From NCBI RefSeq assembly GCF_002256285.1, contig NZ_NKJE01000007.1:1-64000 (forward strand): a DNA stretch of 64,000 nucleotides, read 5' to 3'. Below, one piece after another: positions 1 to 9,774 of the stretch. Position numbers and translations under genes: made by a program. Each line of letters opens with the position of its first letter. Within the stretch, counting starts at the first letter, position 1. Below the pieces are notes generated by a model that saw nothing but the letters and a program-made list of their open reading frames with translations, ran no database searches and was not told where the DNA came from. The stretch comes from Flavobacterium sp. BFFFF1. Lineage in GTDB: Bacteria > Bacteroidota > Bacteroidia > Flavobacteriales > Flavobacteriaceae.

Positions 1-3000
1 ATAATGTAACTAAACGTAGCATTATTACTGTCATGGAAGTTTACAGTAGCACCGCCCGTTCCTACAATATCAAACGCGGCATCAGTGCCTTCACAAACCG
101 TCGCCGTGGTGGCAGTAAATGAAGTTACTACTGGCAGCGGATTTACTGTTATCGTGATACGCTCTCCTGTGAGGCTGGCAAAGCATGAGGTGGTGACATC
201 AACCAACTCGTATGTGGTGGTTTCCGTAATTCCCGAAACTTCAATGACTCCATCACCGGATGCATCAAGTACCAGAGGCGTACCCGCCTGCGTTCCCGAG
301 CTGTTTGTAATTGTATAATGAACCGTCGCATCGGAGGTTCCATGGACATCGATATTGATTGTCCCATCCGCACATATCGTAGGTACCGCAGGGCCTGTAA
401 TTTCTGCGTCAGGCAGGCCTACCGTAATTGTAAGGAACGTATCTGTCGTTCCCGCCACTATCGTTTGTGAACAGGCGGGCGCAGTGTCGCTTGTTACATC
501 AACAATCTGGTATGTAACCGGTGCACTAAGCGCGGGCGTATCAAACGGATAAGATAGCGTACTATCGATGACAATTATTGTTTCCGTAGTACCGTCAGTA
601 AATTTGACTGAAGTTCCCGCAGGGCCGCTAAAAACAATTTGAGCCACGTCATTCGTACAAACGTTATTAGGTCCCGAAATCGTTACAACAGGGATATCGT
701 TTACCACAAGGGTCTGCGTGCTGGCAGCGGATGATTCTGTTCCGACTGATGCTACCACGCTATACGTGTAGCTTCCACCTGTAGCAGGCGCTGTGATATT
801 ATCAAGATGGGGCACATCTGTCGTGCCAATGACACCATTGGCGTCCGACCAGGTATAAGTAACTGAAGCCTGATTTACCGCCGAGGTAACCAAATTGAAG
901 GTTTCGCCAGCGCAAATTGGCGGAATCGGCTCAAGCACAGTCACCAGACAGCCGCTCACCACAAAGGTCACAGGATCCGACTCATAGGCGTCACAGGTCC
1001 CTTCCGGAATTTTATATTTTATGGTATAGGTACCGGATTGGCTGTTATTCAGGTCAACTTCTCCCGTTAGGAAATCAATATCCAAACCTCCCGGTGTCGC
1101 TTCATAATATCCTCCGGATGTAAAGGCAGCTGAAGGTATTACAGGAACGGTACCGCCATTGACGCAGTGAGGTGTGTCAGCATAGGAAATCTGGCCTTCC
1201 GAAAATTCCCTTGTCAGGACAACCGGCTTGATGTCAACACAGCCACTGCCGCTGCCCATATTGGCAATCCTGACATAGATTGTTTTTGGCAATGCTGCCG
1301 GGTCATTCACGATATAATTATCGAGATTGCCATAAAGCGTCAAAATATCATTATTCCCTTCATCAATCGCATCCTGTTCGTTTTCATAGTAAGTAACGGG
1401 GAAGTCCGCCGGGCTGAATCCGTTCAGTATATAATTAGTCTGGTCCAGGTTGAAAACAAATGGAGCATCCTGTTTACAGATGGGAATATCCTTAGGCTCT
1501 TTCGTTGGCAATGGCTCCGTAAAACGCACTTCAATATCATCTGTTTTCTGGCAACCGGTAGCGAAAGTCACCACCGCGGTGTAGATGCCCGGTAGGGTCA
1601 CATCATAAAAATAATCAGTGGCACCATCAATCCTTACCCCGTTTCTCAACCAGGAATAACTTGCACTGGGCAAGGCTTCATTGCCGTATTTTATCCTTCT
1701 GCTCTGGCCACCACAAACGGCGTTGTCGCCGGTAAAATCATCAATCCCAGCCAATGGTCCATCTCCTGTGACCTGCGCCTCAAACTTGAAGCTGCCACCC
1801 TGGATAAATACTGCCGATGCCAGCGAATGGTCATCCTGGTTCGCAATAATCAGCTTGATGGTGTAAGAATGTCCGGGAATCACTGTAGCGCTGGCCACTA
1901 AATTTTCAGTTTGTCCATTGAAGTTGTGTGCCGCATTAGCCGCTACCGACGGGTCTGCCGGATCCCAATTGTACTTCCCAAAATATTGTGGGTTCACTGC
2001 AGTACAAACGTTTGGAGGAACAGCCTGGTGAATAGAAGTAACTTTTACAGGAATATTGGTATTAGGAACGACTGCAAGATTTTTGTGGACCGTTGGTGTG
2101 GCATTGTCGGTGAGGATAAATGCAAACACGTCTGAATAGGTACATTCAAAAATATTACGGCTGTATTCTTCCGAAGCAAAAATAAAATTGAAACTCATTT
2201 CCTGTGCCGAGGGTACAAAATCAAACTGGAGGTAAGACTGATCATTGGTGGAATTAAGCGGAATATTTACGCCAGGCGTCATGTAACCCGTGTTGAAATC
2301 ACTGGATCCTCCCCAGGGTGGACCGTCAACGATACTGGTATTGGGGCCTTTGGCACCTCCACCATCTCCATCAGCAATCAATCCACCACAAATTAGTACG
2401 ATACCATCTTCAATAGGAAAATCCGAATGCTGCCTTTTAAAATAACCGATTCCGTAACTGCTGTTGATGCCATCTTTTGAGAACATTTGAAAGTTAGAAA
2501 CGTTCGCGCAGTGTGACCGGATCAAAACATTTTCGACATAGCCCTGCGCCAGCTTCAACGGATCATGATCAATGCCAAATTGGGCAGCATTGTTGCCGAA
2601 GAACATGATTCGCGGCGCAGGCGTGTCGATATCGGTGCTGGTGTTGTTTGAAATGACCGGATCCGGCGTTGACGAACTCACAGTAACGGTATTGATCAGG
2701 CTGCTGTCCACCTGGGGTGTAGGCGGAGTCGAGTATACCTGGAATTGCATAGGAATAAAAACGGTTACCGTATAGGTCACTATTTCACCCACTGCAAGAT
2801 GGTTAATCGTATTCTGTAAAACCCCAGTGCCGCTGGCGCCATTTCCTGCCCATTTTACATCGGCAGCAGTGATTGGCGCACCCCCAATATTGGTGTTCTG
2901 TGGCAGGTTATCGGTCACCTGTATGTTATAAGAATCACTCGGTCCATAATTCACCACCGAAATGGTGTACGTCACATATTTCTTTACCTCAACCGCTCCA

Positions 3001-6000
3001 GTAGTATCGTAGATGTTGTCATCCACCAAACTGGTTTGCTCATAGGTCGGGCTATTGTCTGTTTTGTTGACAACCAGGTTTGCAAAAGGCGATGGTGTAT
3101 CAAGGTCAGTAGCGGTATTGTTCCCGCTGACCGGGTCATTTGACGCCGTAACAGTGACCGAGTTTATTAAATTCTCATTCTGGGGAAAGTCGGAAGGAAC
3201 GGAGACGGTAATCGTGTACACCACAGATTGCCCCGCATTTAACGTTCCGATGATGTCGCTGATCGCCCCGGTATTTCCGGCAGCGCTGTTACCGCTCCAT
3301 ACATATCCCACAGGCGATATTCTTCCAGGTACAATACTACTAACCTGCACGTTTGAAGCTGCCGTAGCGCCGTTATTAGTAACCGTTACAGTAAAAACCC
3401 TGTTTTGACCAGACACATAAGTGGGAGACCCGTCAGTGATCGTTACCGAAATATCATTACCTGCAAGGGAAGTCGGTGTGATGGTGGCAGTAGCCTGTGA
3501 ATTCGCAGCATTGGGATCAGAAGCAAGTGTTGCCGAGGCAGTACTGCTCACCGATGCCGCATTGGGCACTGTAATCGTAATGGTATACGTAACGGTTCCA
3601 CCTACTGTCAACATCTGGATTACATCGGCAACGGCACCGGTACCGCTGGAACCATTGCTTCCCGTCCAACTCATTACAGTCACACCGGCGGGAATAGCGT
3701 TTGAAACCGACACACCGGTTGCGGTTTGAGGCCCATTATTGGTCACGGTTACTGTAAACTGGGCCGTCGATCCTTTTGGCGCAGTGGGGTTGCTTGCTGT
3801 GTTCGTCACAACGATATCCGATTGCATGACGGCATCTGTGTCTGTTGCCGTATTATTCGTAGTTGAGGAATCGACCGGTGTCGTACTTACGGTCGCCGTG
3901 TTCACAAGACTTCCGGTAAAGGATGCGGGCACTGTTATGGTTACCGTATAAACAATTGATTCCCCATTTGCTAAAGAAGGGATGGTCTCATCTATCGCGC
4001 CACTGCCTGAAGGTGTGGCTGTGGAAGTCCATGTCATTGTCGTGATTCCTGCCGGCAGTGGGTTTTGAACATGAACCTGTGTTGCCGCCTGGGGTCCGTT
4101 ATTGGTTACCGTCAACGTATACACCCTGGTGCTGTTGGCTACATAAAATGACTGGTTGTCGGTATTGGTAATGACAACATCAGCCTGGGGAACGCCGTCC
4201 GTATCAATGTCGGTACACCGCGCACAGGCCGTTACAGGATCTATGGACGTGGTGGAAGCGATATTGGCCTGGGCCGTAAGGCTGCCGGTAAATGTCGCGG
4301 GAATATTTACCGTCACGGTGTAAGTAACCGATTGTCCTGCCAAAAGTGTGCCAATCGTGTCATCTAATGCAGTACTGCCACTGGTGCTGTTTCCCGTCCA
4401 ACTCATCGAAGTGGTGCCTGCAGGCAATGGAAAAATCACATTCACACCTGTAGCAGTCGATGGCCCCTTGTTGGTCACCGTAACAGTGTAAACATTTGCC
4501 GTACCCGCGGTATACACTTCTATATTATTTGTATTCACAAGGATGACATCAGCCGTATTTTGTGGTGTGTCAATATCCGGGGAACTATTGTTTGCTGCTG
4601 TCAGATCGTTTGTGATCGTGGTCGATACGCTCGCTGTGGTCGTGAAATTTCCTGTGACCGAGGCCGGAATCTGCAAGGAAACAGTATACACCACCGACGC
4701 GCCGGAAGATAAAGCGGCAATAAGCGTGTTTAATGTACCGGTACCGGAAGTACCATTGTTCCCAAACCAGGATACCTGTGTTGCTGTTGCCGGTACTGCG
4801 AAAGACACCTGTACATTTCTGGTATCTGCGGGGCCATTATTGGTAACGGTAACCGTATATGTTTTCGAGTTGACGATTCCTACATTGTAAGTGGCAGCGC
4901 CGTCTGTGTTGACAACGCTAATGTCAGCCAGGGCCTGTGTATCCGTATCGGTACACTGGCTGCATGCTGGAACTGGGTCAGGTGTATCTGAAGTGACACT
5001 GGCCTGGCTTACCAAATTCCCCGTAAAAGAGGCAGGGATGGTTACCGTGATCGTGTAAGTCACAGATTGCCCATTGCTCAACAGCAAAATGGTATCGCCG
5101 AAGTTGCCTCCGCCATTTGAACCATTGCTGCCGTTCCAGCTCACCACATTTACCCCAGCCGGAAAAGTGTCGGAAACGCGAACGTTTTGTGCGTCATTCG
5201 GGCCGGCGTTTGTCACTGTAAGGGTATAGGTTTGCGTACCTCCTGATTGGTACGTCGCCACACCATCTGTGTTTATTACCTGGATATCAGCGCCTGCCGA
5301 ATCTGTATCTGTACATTTTTCGCAAGGATTGGGATCGGCTAAATCCGACGTAACAGCTACTTCCGTCGTCAGGTTGCCGGTAAACGCGGAAGGAATATCC
5401 ACGGTCACCGTATACGTCACCACAGCACCCACCGCAAGGGAGGCGATCGTATTCTGTACCGCATCCGTACCCGAAGATCCGTTCGTACCTGACCAACTTG
5501 TAATCGTTGTTCCTGCAGGTGCCGGTAAAAACACCACTACACCCGTGGCGGTTTCAGGACCTGCATTGGTTACTGTCACGGTATATACATTGGGCTGACC
5601 GGCTACATAATTGGCTTTGTTGTCTGTGTTCACAATGACCAGGTCGGCCCCAAATGCTTTTGCATCGGTATCGGTTACGGTATTGTTGGCCATGTTGGGA
5701 TCCGTTGACGACGAATAAATATTGGCCTTGTTGATCAGGATTCCATTAAACGAAGCGGGTATATTGAGGGTTACAGTGTACACCACACTCGCGCCCACCG
5801 GCAGAAAATCAATCACATCGTCCAGATTAATTCCGGTACCGGATGTACCATTGGTTCCGGACCAGGACATAACTTCTTCGTCAAGCCCAATCGGAACCGT
5901 ATTTTTTACAATGACATGTACCGCATCGGTAGGCCCATTATTGGTGACCGTGAGCGTATAAACAGACGCCTGGCCGGAAGTATAAATATTGGTGTAATCA

Positions 6001-6464
6001 GTATTCGTGACCGCAATATCAGCGTTCGCAATCAAATCGGTATCCGTGGCCTGATTCGTGGAAGCATTCACCTCAGACGCCGCTGAAGTCACCGTCGCTG
6101 CCAGTGTCAGTGGACCCGTAAAATCACTCGGGATTTCGATAAATACCGTGTACGTGAGCACACCACCAACCGGAAGTGCATAGAACTCCGTATCGTCCAC
6201 CGCGTCAACAGTATCAGAGGCTGAACCAAAAGAGAAGTTACTTCCCTCCCAATAGTACGTGGTTATTCCCGCAGGAATAGGGCAAACGGTATGCACGGAA
6301 TTGGCGGCATTAGGCCCGAAATTCGTAACCGTAATCGTATATTTAACGGAAGTACCCGGCACATAAACATTCTGGTTATTCGTGTTTGTAATCACCAGAT
6401 CCGTCTGTGCAAAACCGATCGAGGCGAAAAATAAACAGGTTAATAATAGTAAAGTTTTTTTCAT
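1..6464 (-). CDS. Giant secreted DUF11-repeat / choice-of-anchor L protein (3' end outside window)
   Basis: The frame stays open from the ATG at 6464 to the window edge, about 2154 codons, so the C-terminus is missing. Residues 1-19 form a signal peptide ending SIGFAQ. About residues 20-1275 are ten tandem DUF11 repeats of 118-128 residues. Each opens with a line like ADIxVTNTD, continues with YTVTVTNxGP and ends near TDTD; they start near nt 6402, 6028, 5650, 5291, 4928, 4556, 4176, 3823, 3464 and 3080. Residues about 1285-1560 match a choice-of-anchor L domain, including MSFNFIFASEEYS and DVFAFILTD. After that come Ig/PKD-like modules with YSWLRNG and TYTWSDANG motifs. Proteins of this build in Flavobacteriaceae are surface adhesin-like and normally end in a T9SS sorting domain; that end cannot be seen here. 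Repeats 3, 4 and 6 carry an extra CxxC. Function is inferred; the domain reading is firm. Confidence 0.9.
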   Translation of the reverse strand, partial: MKKTLLLLTCLFFASIGFAQTDLVITNTNNQNVYVPGTSVKYTITVTNFGPNAANSVHTVCPIPAGITTYYWEGSNFSFGSASDTVDAVDDTEFYALPVGGVLTYTVFIEIPSDFTGPLTLAATVTSAASEVNASTNQATDTDLIANADIAVTNTDYTNIYTSGQASVYTLTVTNNGPTDAVHVIVKNTVPIGLDEEVMSWSGTNGTSGTGINLDDVIDFLPVGASVVYTVTLNIPASFNGILINKANIYSSSTDPNMANNTVTDTDAKAFGADLVIVNTDNKANYVAGQPNVYTVTVTNAGPETATGVVVFLPAPAGTTITSWSGTNGSSGTDAVQNTIASLAVGAVVTYTVTVDIPSAFTGNLTTEVAVTSDLADPNPCEKCTDTDSAGADIQVINTDGVATYQSGGTQTYTLTVTNAGPNDAQNVRVSDTFPAGVNVVSWNGSNGSNGGGNFGDTILLLSNGQSVTYTITVTIPASFTGNLVSQASVTSDTPDPVPACSQCTDTDTQALADISVVNTDGAATYNVGIVNSKTYTVTVTNNGPADTRNVQVSFAVPATATQVSWFGNNGTSGTGTLNTLIAALSSGASVVYTVSLQIPASVTGNFTTTASVSTTITNDLTAANNSSPDIDTPQNTADVILVNTNNIEVYTAGTANVYTVTVTNKGPSTATGVNVIFPLPAGTTSMSWTGNSTSGSTALDDTIGTLLAGQSVTYTVTVNIPATFTGSLTAQANIASTTSIDPVTACARCTDIDTDGVPQADVVITNTDNQSFYVANSTRVYTLTVTNNGPQAATQVHVQNPLPAGITTMTWTSTATPSGSGAIDETIPSLANGESIVYTVTITVPASFTGSLVNTATVSTTPVDSSTTNNTATDTDAVMQSDIVVTNTASNPTAPKGSTAQFTVTVTNNGPQTATGVSVSNAIPAGVTVMSWTGSNGSSGTGAVADVIQMLTVGGTVTYTITITVPNAASVSSTASATLASDPNAANSQATATITPTSLAGNDISVTITDGSPTYVSGQNRVFTVTVTNNGATAASNVQVSSIVPGRISPVGYVWSGNSAAGNTGAISDIIGTLNAGQSVVYTITVSVPSDFPQNENLINSVTVTASNDPVSGNNTATDLDTPSPFANLVVNKTDNSPTYEQTSLVDDNIYDTTGAVEVKKYVTYTISVVNYGPSDSYNIQVTDNLPQNTNIGGAPITAADVKWAGNGASGTGVLQNTINHLAVGEIVTYTVTVFIPMQFQVYSTPPTPQVDSSLINTVTVSSSTPDPVISNNTSTDIDTPAPRIMFFGNNAAQFGIDHDPLKLAQGYVENVLIRSHCANVSNFQMFSKDGINSSYGIGYFKRQHSDFPIEDGIVLICGGLIADGDGGGAKGPNTSIVDGPPWGGSSDFNTGYMTPGVNIPLNSTNDQSYLQFDFVPSAQEMSFNFIFASEEYSRNIFECTYSDVFAFILTDNATPTVHKNLAVVPNTNIPVKVTSIHQAVPPNVCTAVNPQYFGKYNWDPADPSVAANAAHNFNGQTENLVASATVIPGHSYTIKLIIANQDDHSLASAVFIQGGSFKFEAQVTGDGPLAGIDDFTGDNAVCGGQSRRIKYGNEALPSASYSWLRNGVRIDGATDYFYDVTLPGIYTAVVTFATGCQKTDDIEVRFTEPLPTKEPKDIPICKQDAPFVFNLDQTNYILNGFSPADFPVTYYENEQDAIDEGNNDILTLYGNLDNYIVNDPAALPKTIYVRIANMGSGSGCVDIKPVVLTREFSEGQISYADTPHCVNGGTVPVIPSAAFTSGGYYEATPGGLDIDFLTGEVDLNNSQSGTYTIKYKIPEGTCDAYESDPVTFVVSGCLVTVLEPIPPICAGETFNLVTSAVNQASVTYTWSDANGVIGTTDVPHLDNITAPATGGSYTYSVVASVGTESSAASTQTLVVNDIPVVTISGPNNVCTNDVAQIVFSGPAGTSVKFTDGTTETIIVIDSTLSYPFDTPALSAPVTYQIVDVTSDTAPACSQTIVAGTTDTFLTITVGLPDAEITGPAVPTICADGTINIDVHGTSDATVHYTITNSSGTQAGTPLVLDASGDGVIEVSGITETTTYELVDVTTSCFASLTGERITITVNPLPVVTSFTATTATVCEGTDAAFDIVGTGGATVNFHDSNNATFSYI

Positions 6465-6537
6465 TGCAGTATGTTTGTAGATAGCGTGTTTATATTCTAA
6501 AAAAAACAGATATTTCTGTTAATTTATATTAAAATCT

Positions 6538-6545
6538 CAAATGTA
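6538..6545 (-). promoter_or_regulatory. -7 promoter element of the giant DUF11 gene
   Basis: The minus strand reads TACATTTG, a full match to the Bacteroidota -7 consensus TAnnTTTG. It lies 74 bases before the ATG at 6464. No TTTG is seen at the expected -33 position, so this is a half-site call. It is back to back with the nfu -7 element at 6570-6577. Confidence 0.5.
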
Positions 6546-6569
6546 ATTATTCGTCAAAAATTTCTTTGT

Positions 6570-6577
6570 TAAATTTG
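6570..6577 (+). promoter_or_regulatory. -7 promoter element of the Nfu gene
   Basis: TAAATTTG matches TAnnTTTG exactly. Transcription would begin near 6584, so the upstream in-frame TTG at 6566 cannot be the start codon and the ATG at 6596 is preferred. No clear -33 TTTG is seen. Confidence 0.55.
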
Positions 6578-6595
6578 CAAAAAAATACAATTTTT

Positions 6596-7501
6596 ATGAA
6601 AAATGTTATAATTAAAGAATCCCAGAATCCCACCATATTAAAATTCGAATTCCCTGATTTTATTACCCGTTCCACGAACTATGAATTCAAGAATATCGAT
6701 GAAGCGGCAGCCTCTCCACTGGCACAACAGCTTTTTTACCTTCCCTTTGTAAAGACCGTTTATATCTCCGGCAACTTTGTTGCCATTGAACGGTATAACA
6801 TCGTAGAATGGGACGATGTAAAGGATGCGGTGGCAGAGCAAATCGACGCATTCGTTGCCAACGGCGGTACGATCATCAAGGAAGAAGCACCAAAACCATG
6901 GGACAAAAAACAACCAACAACAGTGTATGGTGAAACGACACCCAACCCATCCGTGCTTAAATTCGTTGTGAGCCGCATGTTGACCACCGTGGCTGCCGAA
7001 TTTAAGAACATCGACGAAACGGCCGCATCACCACTGGCCCAGGAACTCTTTAAATTTCCATTTGTCAAAGAAATTTTTATCGACGAAAACTATGTTTCGG
7101 TAACAAAATACGATATCGCCGACTGGTCGGAAATTACCCTCGAGCTGCGCTCGTTTATCAAGGAATACGTTGAAAACGGAGGTACCGTTATAGACAACAG
7201 CAAGCTCGAAAAAAACCCTACCGCCGAGAAGCAGAAAATTGAACATTTTGATAACCTTGACGTAACTTCCCAGCAAATCATCAACATTCTTGAGGAATAC
7301 GTAAAACCTGCAGTTCAGGCTGATGGCGGAAACATCCTTTTTGATTCCTATGACGAGGCAGATCACCGTGTAAAGGTCATCCTCCAGGGAGCCTGTAACG
7401 GCTGTCCTTCGTCGACTTTCACCCTTAAAAATGGTATCGAAAACATGCTCAAGGACATGCTGAAAAACGATAACATCAAGGTGGAGGCGTTAAACGCATA
7501 A
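6596..7501 (+). CDS. NifU-family iron-sulfur scaffold with two Nfu N-domains
   Basis: A 301-residue cytoplasmic Fe-S cluster scaffold/carrier. Residues about 8-90 and 108-195 are two copies of the Nfu/NifU N-terminal domain. The copies share the words FKNIDE and ASPLAQ and then a FPFVK-like strand. Residues about 225-300 are the NifU C-domain with the cluster-binding CxxC in GACNGCPSSTFTLKNGIE. The start is the ATG at 6596, because a TTG 30 bases upstream overlaps the -7 promoter element. The double N-domain is a Bacteroidota arrangement; most bacterial NfuA proteins have one N-terminal degenerate domain. It stands alone, transcribed divergently from the giant adhesin and closed by a terminator. 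A second, short NifU-domain protein lies at 55364-55603 in an Fe-S gene cluster. Confidence 0.93.
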   Translation: MKNVIIKESQNPTILKFEFPDFITRSTNYEFKNIDEAAASPLAQQLFYLPFVKTVYISGNFVAIERYNIVEWDDVKDAVAEQIDAFVANGGTIIKEEAPKPWDKKQPTTVYGETTPNPSVLKFVVSRMLTTVAAEFKNIDETAASPLAQELFKFPFVKEIFIDENYVSVTKYDIADWSEITLELRSFIKEYVENGGTVIDNSKLEKNPTAEKQKIEHFDNLDVTSQQIINILEEYVKPAVQADGGNILFDSYDEADHRVKVILQGACNGCPSSTFTLKNGIENMLKDMLKNDNIKVEALNA

Positions 7502-7526
7502 ACTTTCCACACAAAAAACTACCTTT

Positions 7527-7560
7527 AAGCGTTCCTTTCCGGAGCGCTTTTTTTATTTTT
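7527..7560 (+). terminator. Rho-independent terminator after Nfu gene
   Basis: AAGCGTTCC and GGAGCGCTT pair (one G-U) around a 5-base loop and are followed by a T-rich tract. Confidence 0.85.
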
Positions 7561-7563
7561 AGA

Positions 7564-7668
7564 AGCTATTCCCGCTATCCGTTGCAATCTATTTATTTTT
7601 TGTCACCCCAGCCCAGTCGAGGGGCTTATGGTCAAAAAATAAATAGGATTTCCACTACTATCGGGGCT
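7564..7668 (+). repeat. Dispersed palindromic intergenic repeat, copy 1
   Basis: It starts AGCTATTCCCGCTATCC and ends CTATCGGGGCT. Between them ATC-TATTTATTTTTTG pairs with CAAAAAATAAATA-GGAT, giving a long hairpin with one extra base on the right arm. Related copies are at 41440-41510 and 53985-54089, and in reverse orientation at 55279-55355. It fills the gap between the Nfu terminator and the YyaL-like gene. Confidence 0.75.
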
Positions 7669-7683
7669 ATAAACCATCCCATC

Positions 7684-9723
7684 ATGAACGAACTTTTCTC
7701 AGAAACCAGCCCTTACCTCCTCCAGCACGCCAATAATCCCGTCCACTGGAAGGCATGGAATCCGGAGTCGCTTTCCAAAGCCGCCGAAGCCCACAAACTC
7801 ATCATCATCAGCATAGGCTATTCCGCCTGCCACTGGTGCCACGTGATGGAACACGAAACTTTTGAACACGAAGATGCGGCCCAAATCATGAATGCCCACT
7901 TCATCTCCATCAAAGTCGACCGTGAGGAACGCCCCGATGTCGATGCCGTATACATGAAAGCCGTCCAGATCATGACGCGCCAAGGAGGCTGGCCCCTGAA
8001 CGTCGTGGCGCTTCCCGACGGGCGACCCGTGTGGGGTGGCACGTATTTCCGCAGGGAAGAGTGGATCAATACCCTCGAACAGCTTCAGGAACTTCACCGT
8101 TCCAACCCTGAAAAACTTACCGAATACGCCGACAAACTGAGCAGTGCCTTGCATGCAATCAGCGCACCGGTACCACCAGCTGTTGTCGAAAAACCAGTCC
8201 CAAGATTTTCATACGACGCCGCATTGCTGGAAACCCTCGTCACAAAATGGCGCCGCAGTTTTGACCATGAGTTTGGCGGCATGGCCCGCGCGCCAAAGTT
8301 TATGATGCCCAACAATTACCAGTTTTTACTGCGTTACGCTTTTCAGTCCAACGATGCGGAATTGCTTGAATTTGTAAACCTTACCTTAACCAAAATGGCC
8401 TACGGTGGAATTTTTGACGCCGTCGACGGTGGATTCTCGCGTTATTCCGTTGACATGAAATGGCATGTGCCACATTTTGAAAAAATGCTCTACGACAACG
8501 GCCAATTGGTCTCGCTGTACTGTGACGCCTACCGCCTCACAGAAAATCCGCTTTACAGGGAAGTGGTAGACAAAACCTTAGGTTTTTGCCTCAGCGCGCT
8601 GCTCAGTCCGGAAGGTGGCTTCTATTCGGCGCTCGATGCTGACAGCCTGAATGAAAGCGGGAAATCCGAAGAAGGCGCCTATTATGTCTGGACGGCAACC
8701 GAGTTAAAAAACATCCTCGGAACCGATTTTGAATGGTTTGCTGCCGTTTTCAGCATCAACGATTTCGGGCACTGGGAACACGGAAACTATGTGTTGATCC
8801 AGCAATTGCCGTTGGAAGAAATTGCCTCCACGCACCATATACCGCTTCCCGAATTGCAGCAGAAAAAACAGCTTTGGGAAAAATTACTGTCTGCCGAAAG
8901 GCAAAAAAGGAAAAAACCCGGCCTGGATGACAAATGCCTCACCGCGTGGAATGCTATCATGCTCAACGGTTTCGCTGATGCCTACAAAACGTTCAACAAC
9001 CCATTGTATCTGGACACCGCACTGCAAAATGCTGCGTTTATAAGAAAAAATCTTTGGCATGATGGTGGAAACCTTTACCGGAATTATAAAAACGGCAAGG
9101 CATCGATCAACGCCTATCTTGAAGATTATGCCTTTGTGATCAAGGCCTGGTTAAAATTATACGAAGTCACTTTTGATGAAAAATGGCTTCATGAAGCAAA
9201 GCAGTTAACAGATTATTGTTTTGATCATTTTTATGATGAAAAAAACGGCTTCTTTTCATTCACTTCGACACTGGACGCGCCGCTGATCGCCAAACATTTT
9301 GAAACCGAAGACAATGTCATCCCGGCTTCAAACTCCGTCATGGCGCATAACTTGTATACGCTCTCCATCTACTTTGGAAATGCGTATTATGAATCGGTCA
9401 CGGGAAACATGCTTTCCAAAGTCACCGCTTCTATCGATTATCCTTCCGCTTTCTCAAATTGGCTGAACCTCTGCCTGAACTACTCCGGCCAGAATCTGGA
9501 ACTTGCCATCACCGGAGCCGAGGCTTCCGCCCATGCTGCAGCCATAAACAAAGCGTATCTTCCGCACCTGTTATTGGCCGGTGCTGCTGCCCCTTCCCAG
9601 CTCCCCTTCCTGGAGCACCGCTTTGAAAAGGGCAAAACAATCTTTTTCGTCTGTAGAGAAAAAACCTGTGAACTGCCGACCGAAAATGTGGATGAGGTAA
9701 AAAATCGCCTGAAAATCAACTGA
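7684..9723 (+). CDS. Thioredoxin-domain protein of the YyaL / DUF255 (SPATA20-like) family
   Basis: A 679-residue protein starting at ATG 7684. The reading frame extends upstream through a TTG at 7582, but that stretch is a dispersed repeat, and the family begins at MNELFSETSPYLLQHANNPV. Residues 1-165 form the DUF255 thioredoxin-like domain with the redox motif C49-H-W-C52 in ACHWCHVMEHETF. The rest is an (alpha/alpha) toroid-like region resembling N-acylglucosamine epimerases, with WHVPHFEKMLYDNGQL and the DDKCLTAWNAIML signature. It has no signal peptide. The family is widespread and its biochemical role is not settled. Length is typical of the family. Confidence 0.93.
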   Translation: MNELFSETSPYLLQHANNPVHWKAWNPESLSKAAEAHKLIIISIGYSACHWCHVMEHETFEHEDAAQIMNAHFISIKVDREERPDVDAVYMKAVQIMTRQGGWPLNVVALPDGRPVWGGTYFRREEWINTLEQLQELHRSNPEKLTEYADKLSSALHAISAPVPPAVVEKPVPRFSYDAALLETLVTKWRRSFDHEFGGMARAPKFMMPNNYQFLLRYAFQSNDAELLEFVNLTLTKMAYGGIFDAVDGGFSRYSVDMKWHVPHFEKMLYDNGQLVSLYCDAYRLTENPLYREVVDKTLGFCLSALLSPEGGFYSALDADSLNESGKSEEGAYYVWTATELKNILGTDFEWFAAVFSINDFGHWEHGNYVLIQQLPLEEIASTHHIPLPELQQKKQLWEKLLSAERQKRKKPGLDDKCLTAWNAIMLNGFADAYKTFNNPLYLDTALQNAAFIRKNLWHDGGNLYRNYKNGKASINAYLEDYAFVIKAWLKLYEVTFDEKWLHEAKQLTDYCFDHFYDEKNGFFSFTSTLDAPLIAKHFETEDNVIPASNSVMAHNLYTLSIYFGNAYYESVTGNMLSKVTASIDYPSAFSNWLNLCLNYSGQNLELAITGAEASAHAAAINKAYLPHLLLAGAAAPSQLPFLEHRFEKGKTIFFVCREKTCELPTENVDEVKNRLKIN

Positions 9724-9774
9724 ATTCATCAGACAGTAACTTTTTATTTACATTTACGTCACATTTAAGAAATA

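Noticed and set aside
3055..5961. Plus-strand reading frames at 3055-3408, 3421-3729, 4543-4890, 5269-5598 and 5722-5961
   Set aside because: They are antisense shadows that recur because the DUF11 repeats of the minus-strand gene recur.
7582..7683. Upstream TTG start for the YyaL-like protein
   Set aside because: The extra codons lie in a dispersed palindromic repeat, and family homology begins at ATG 7684.
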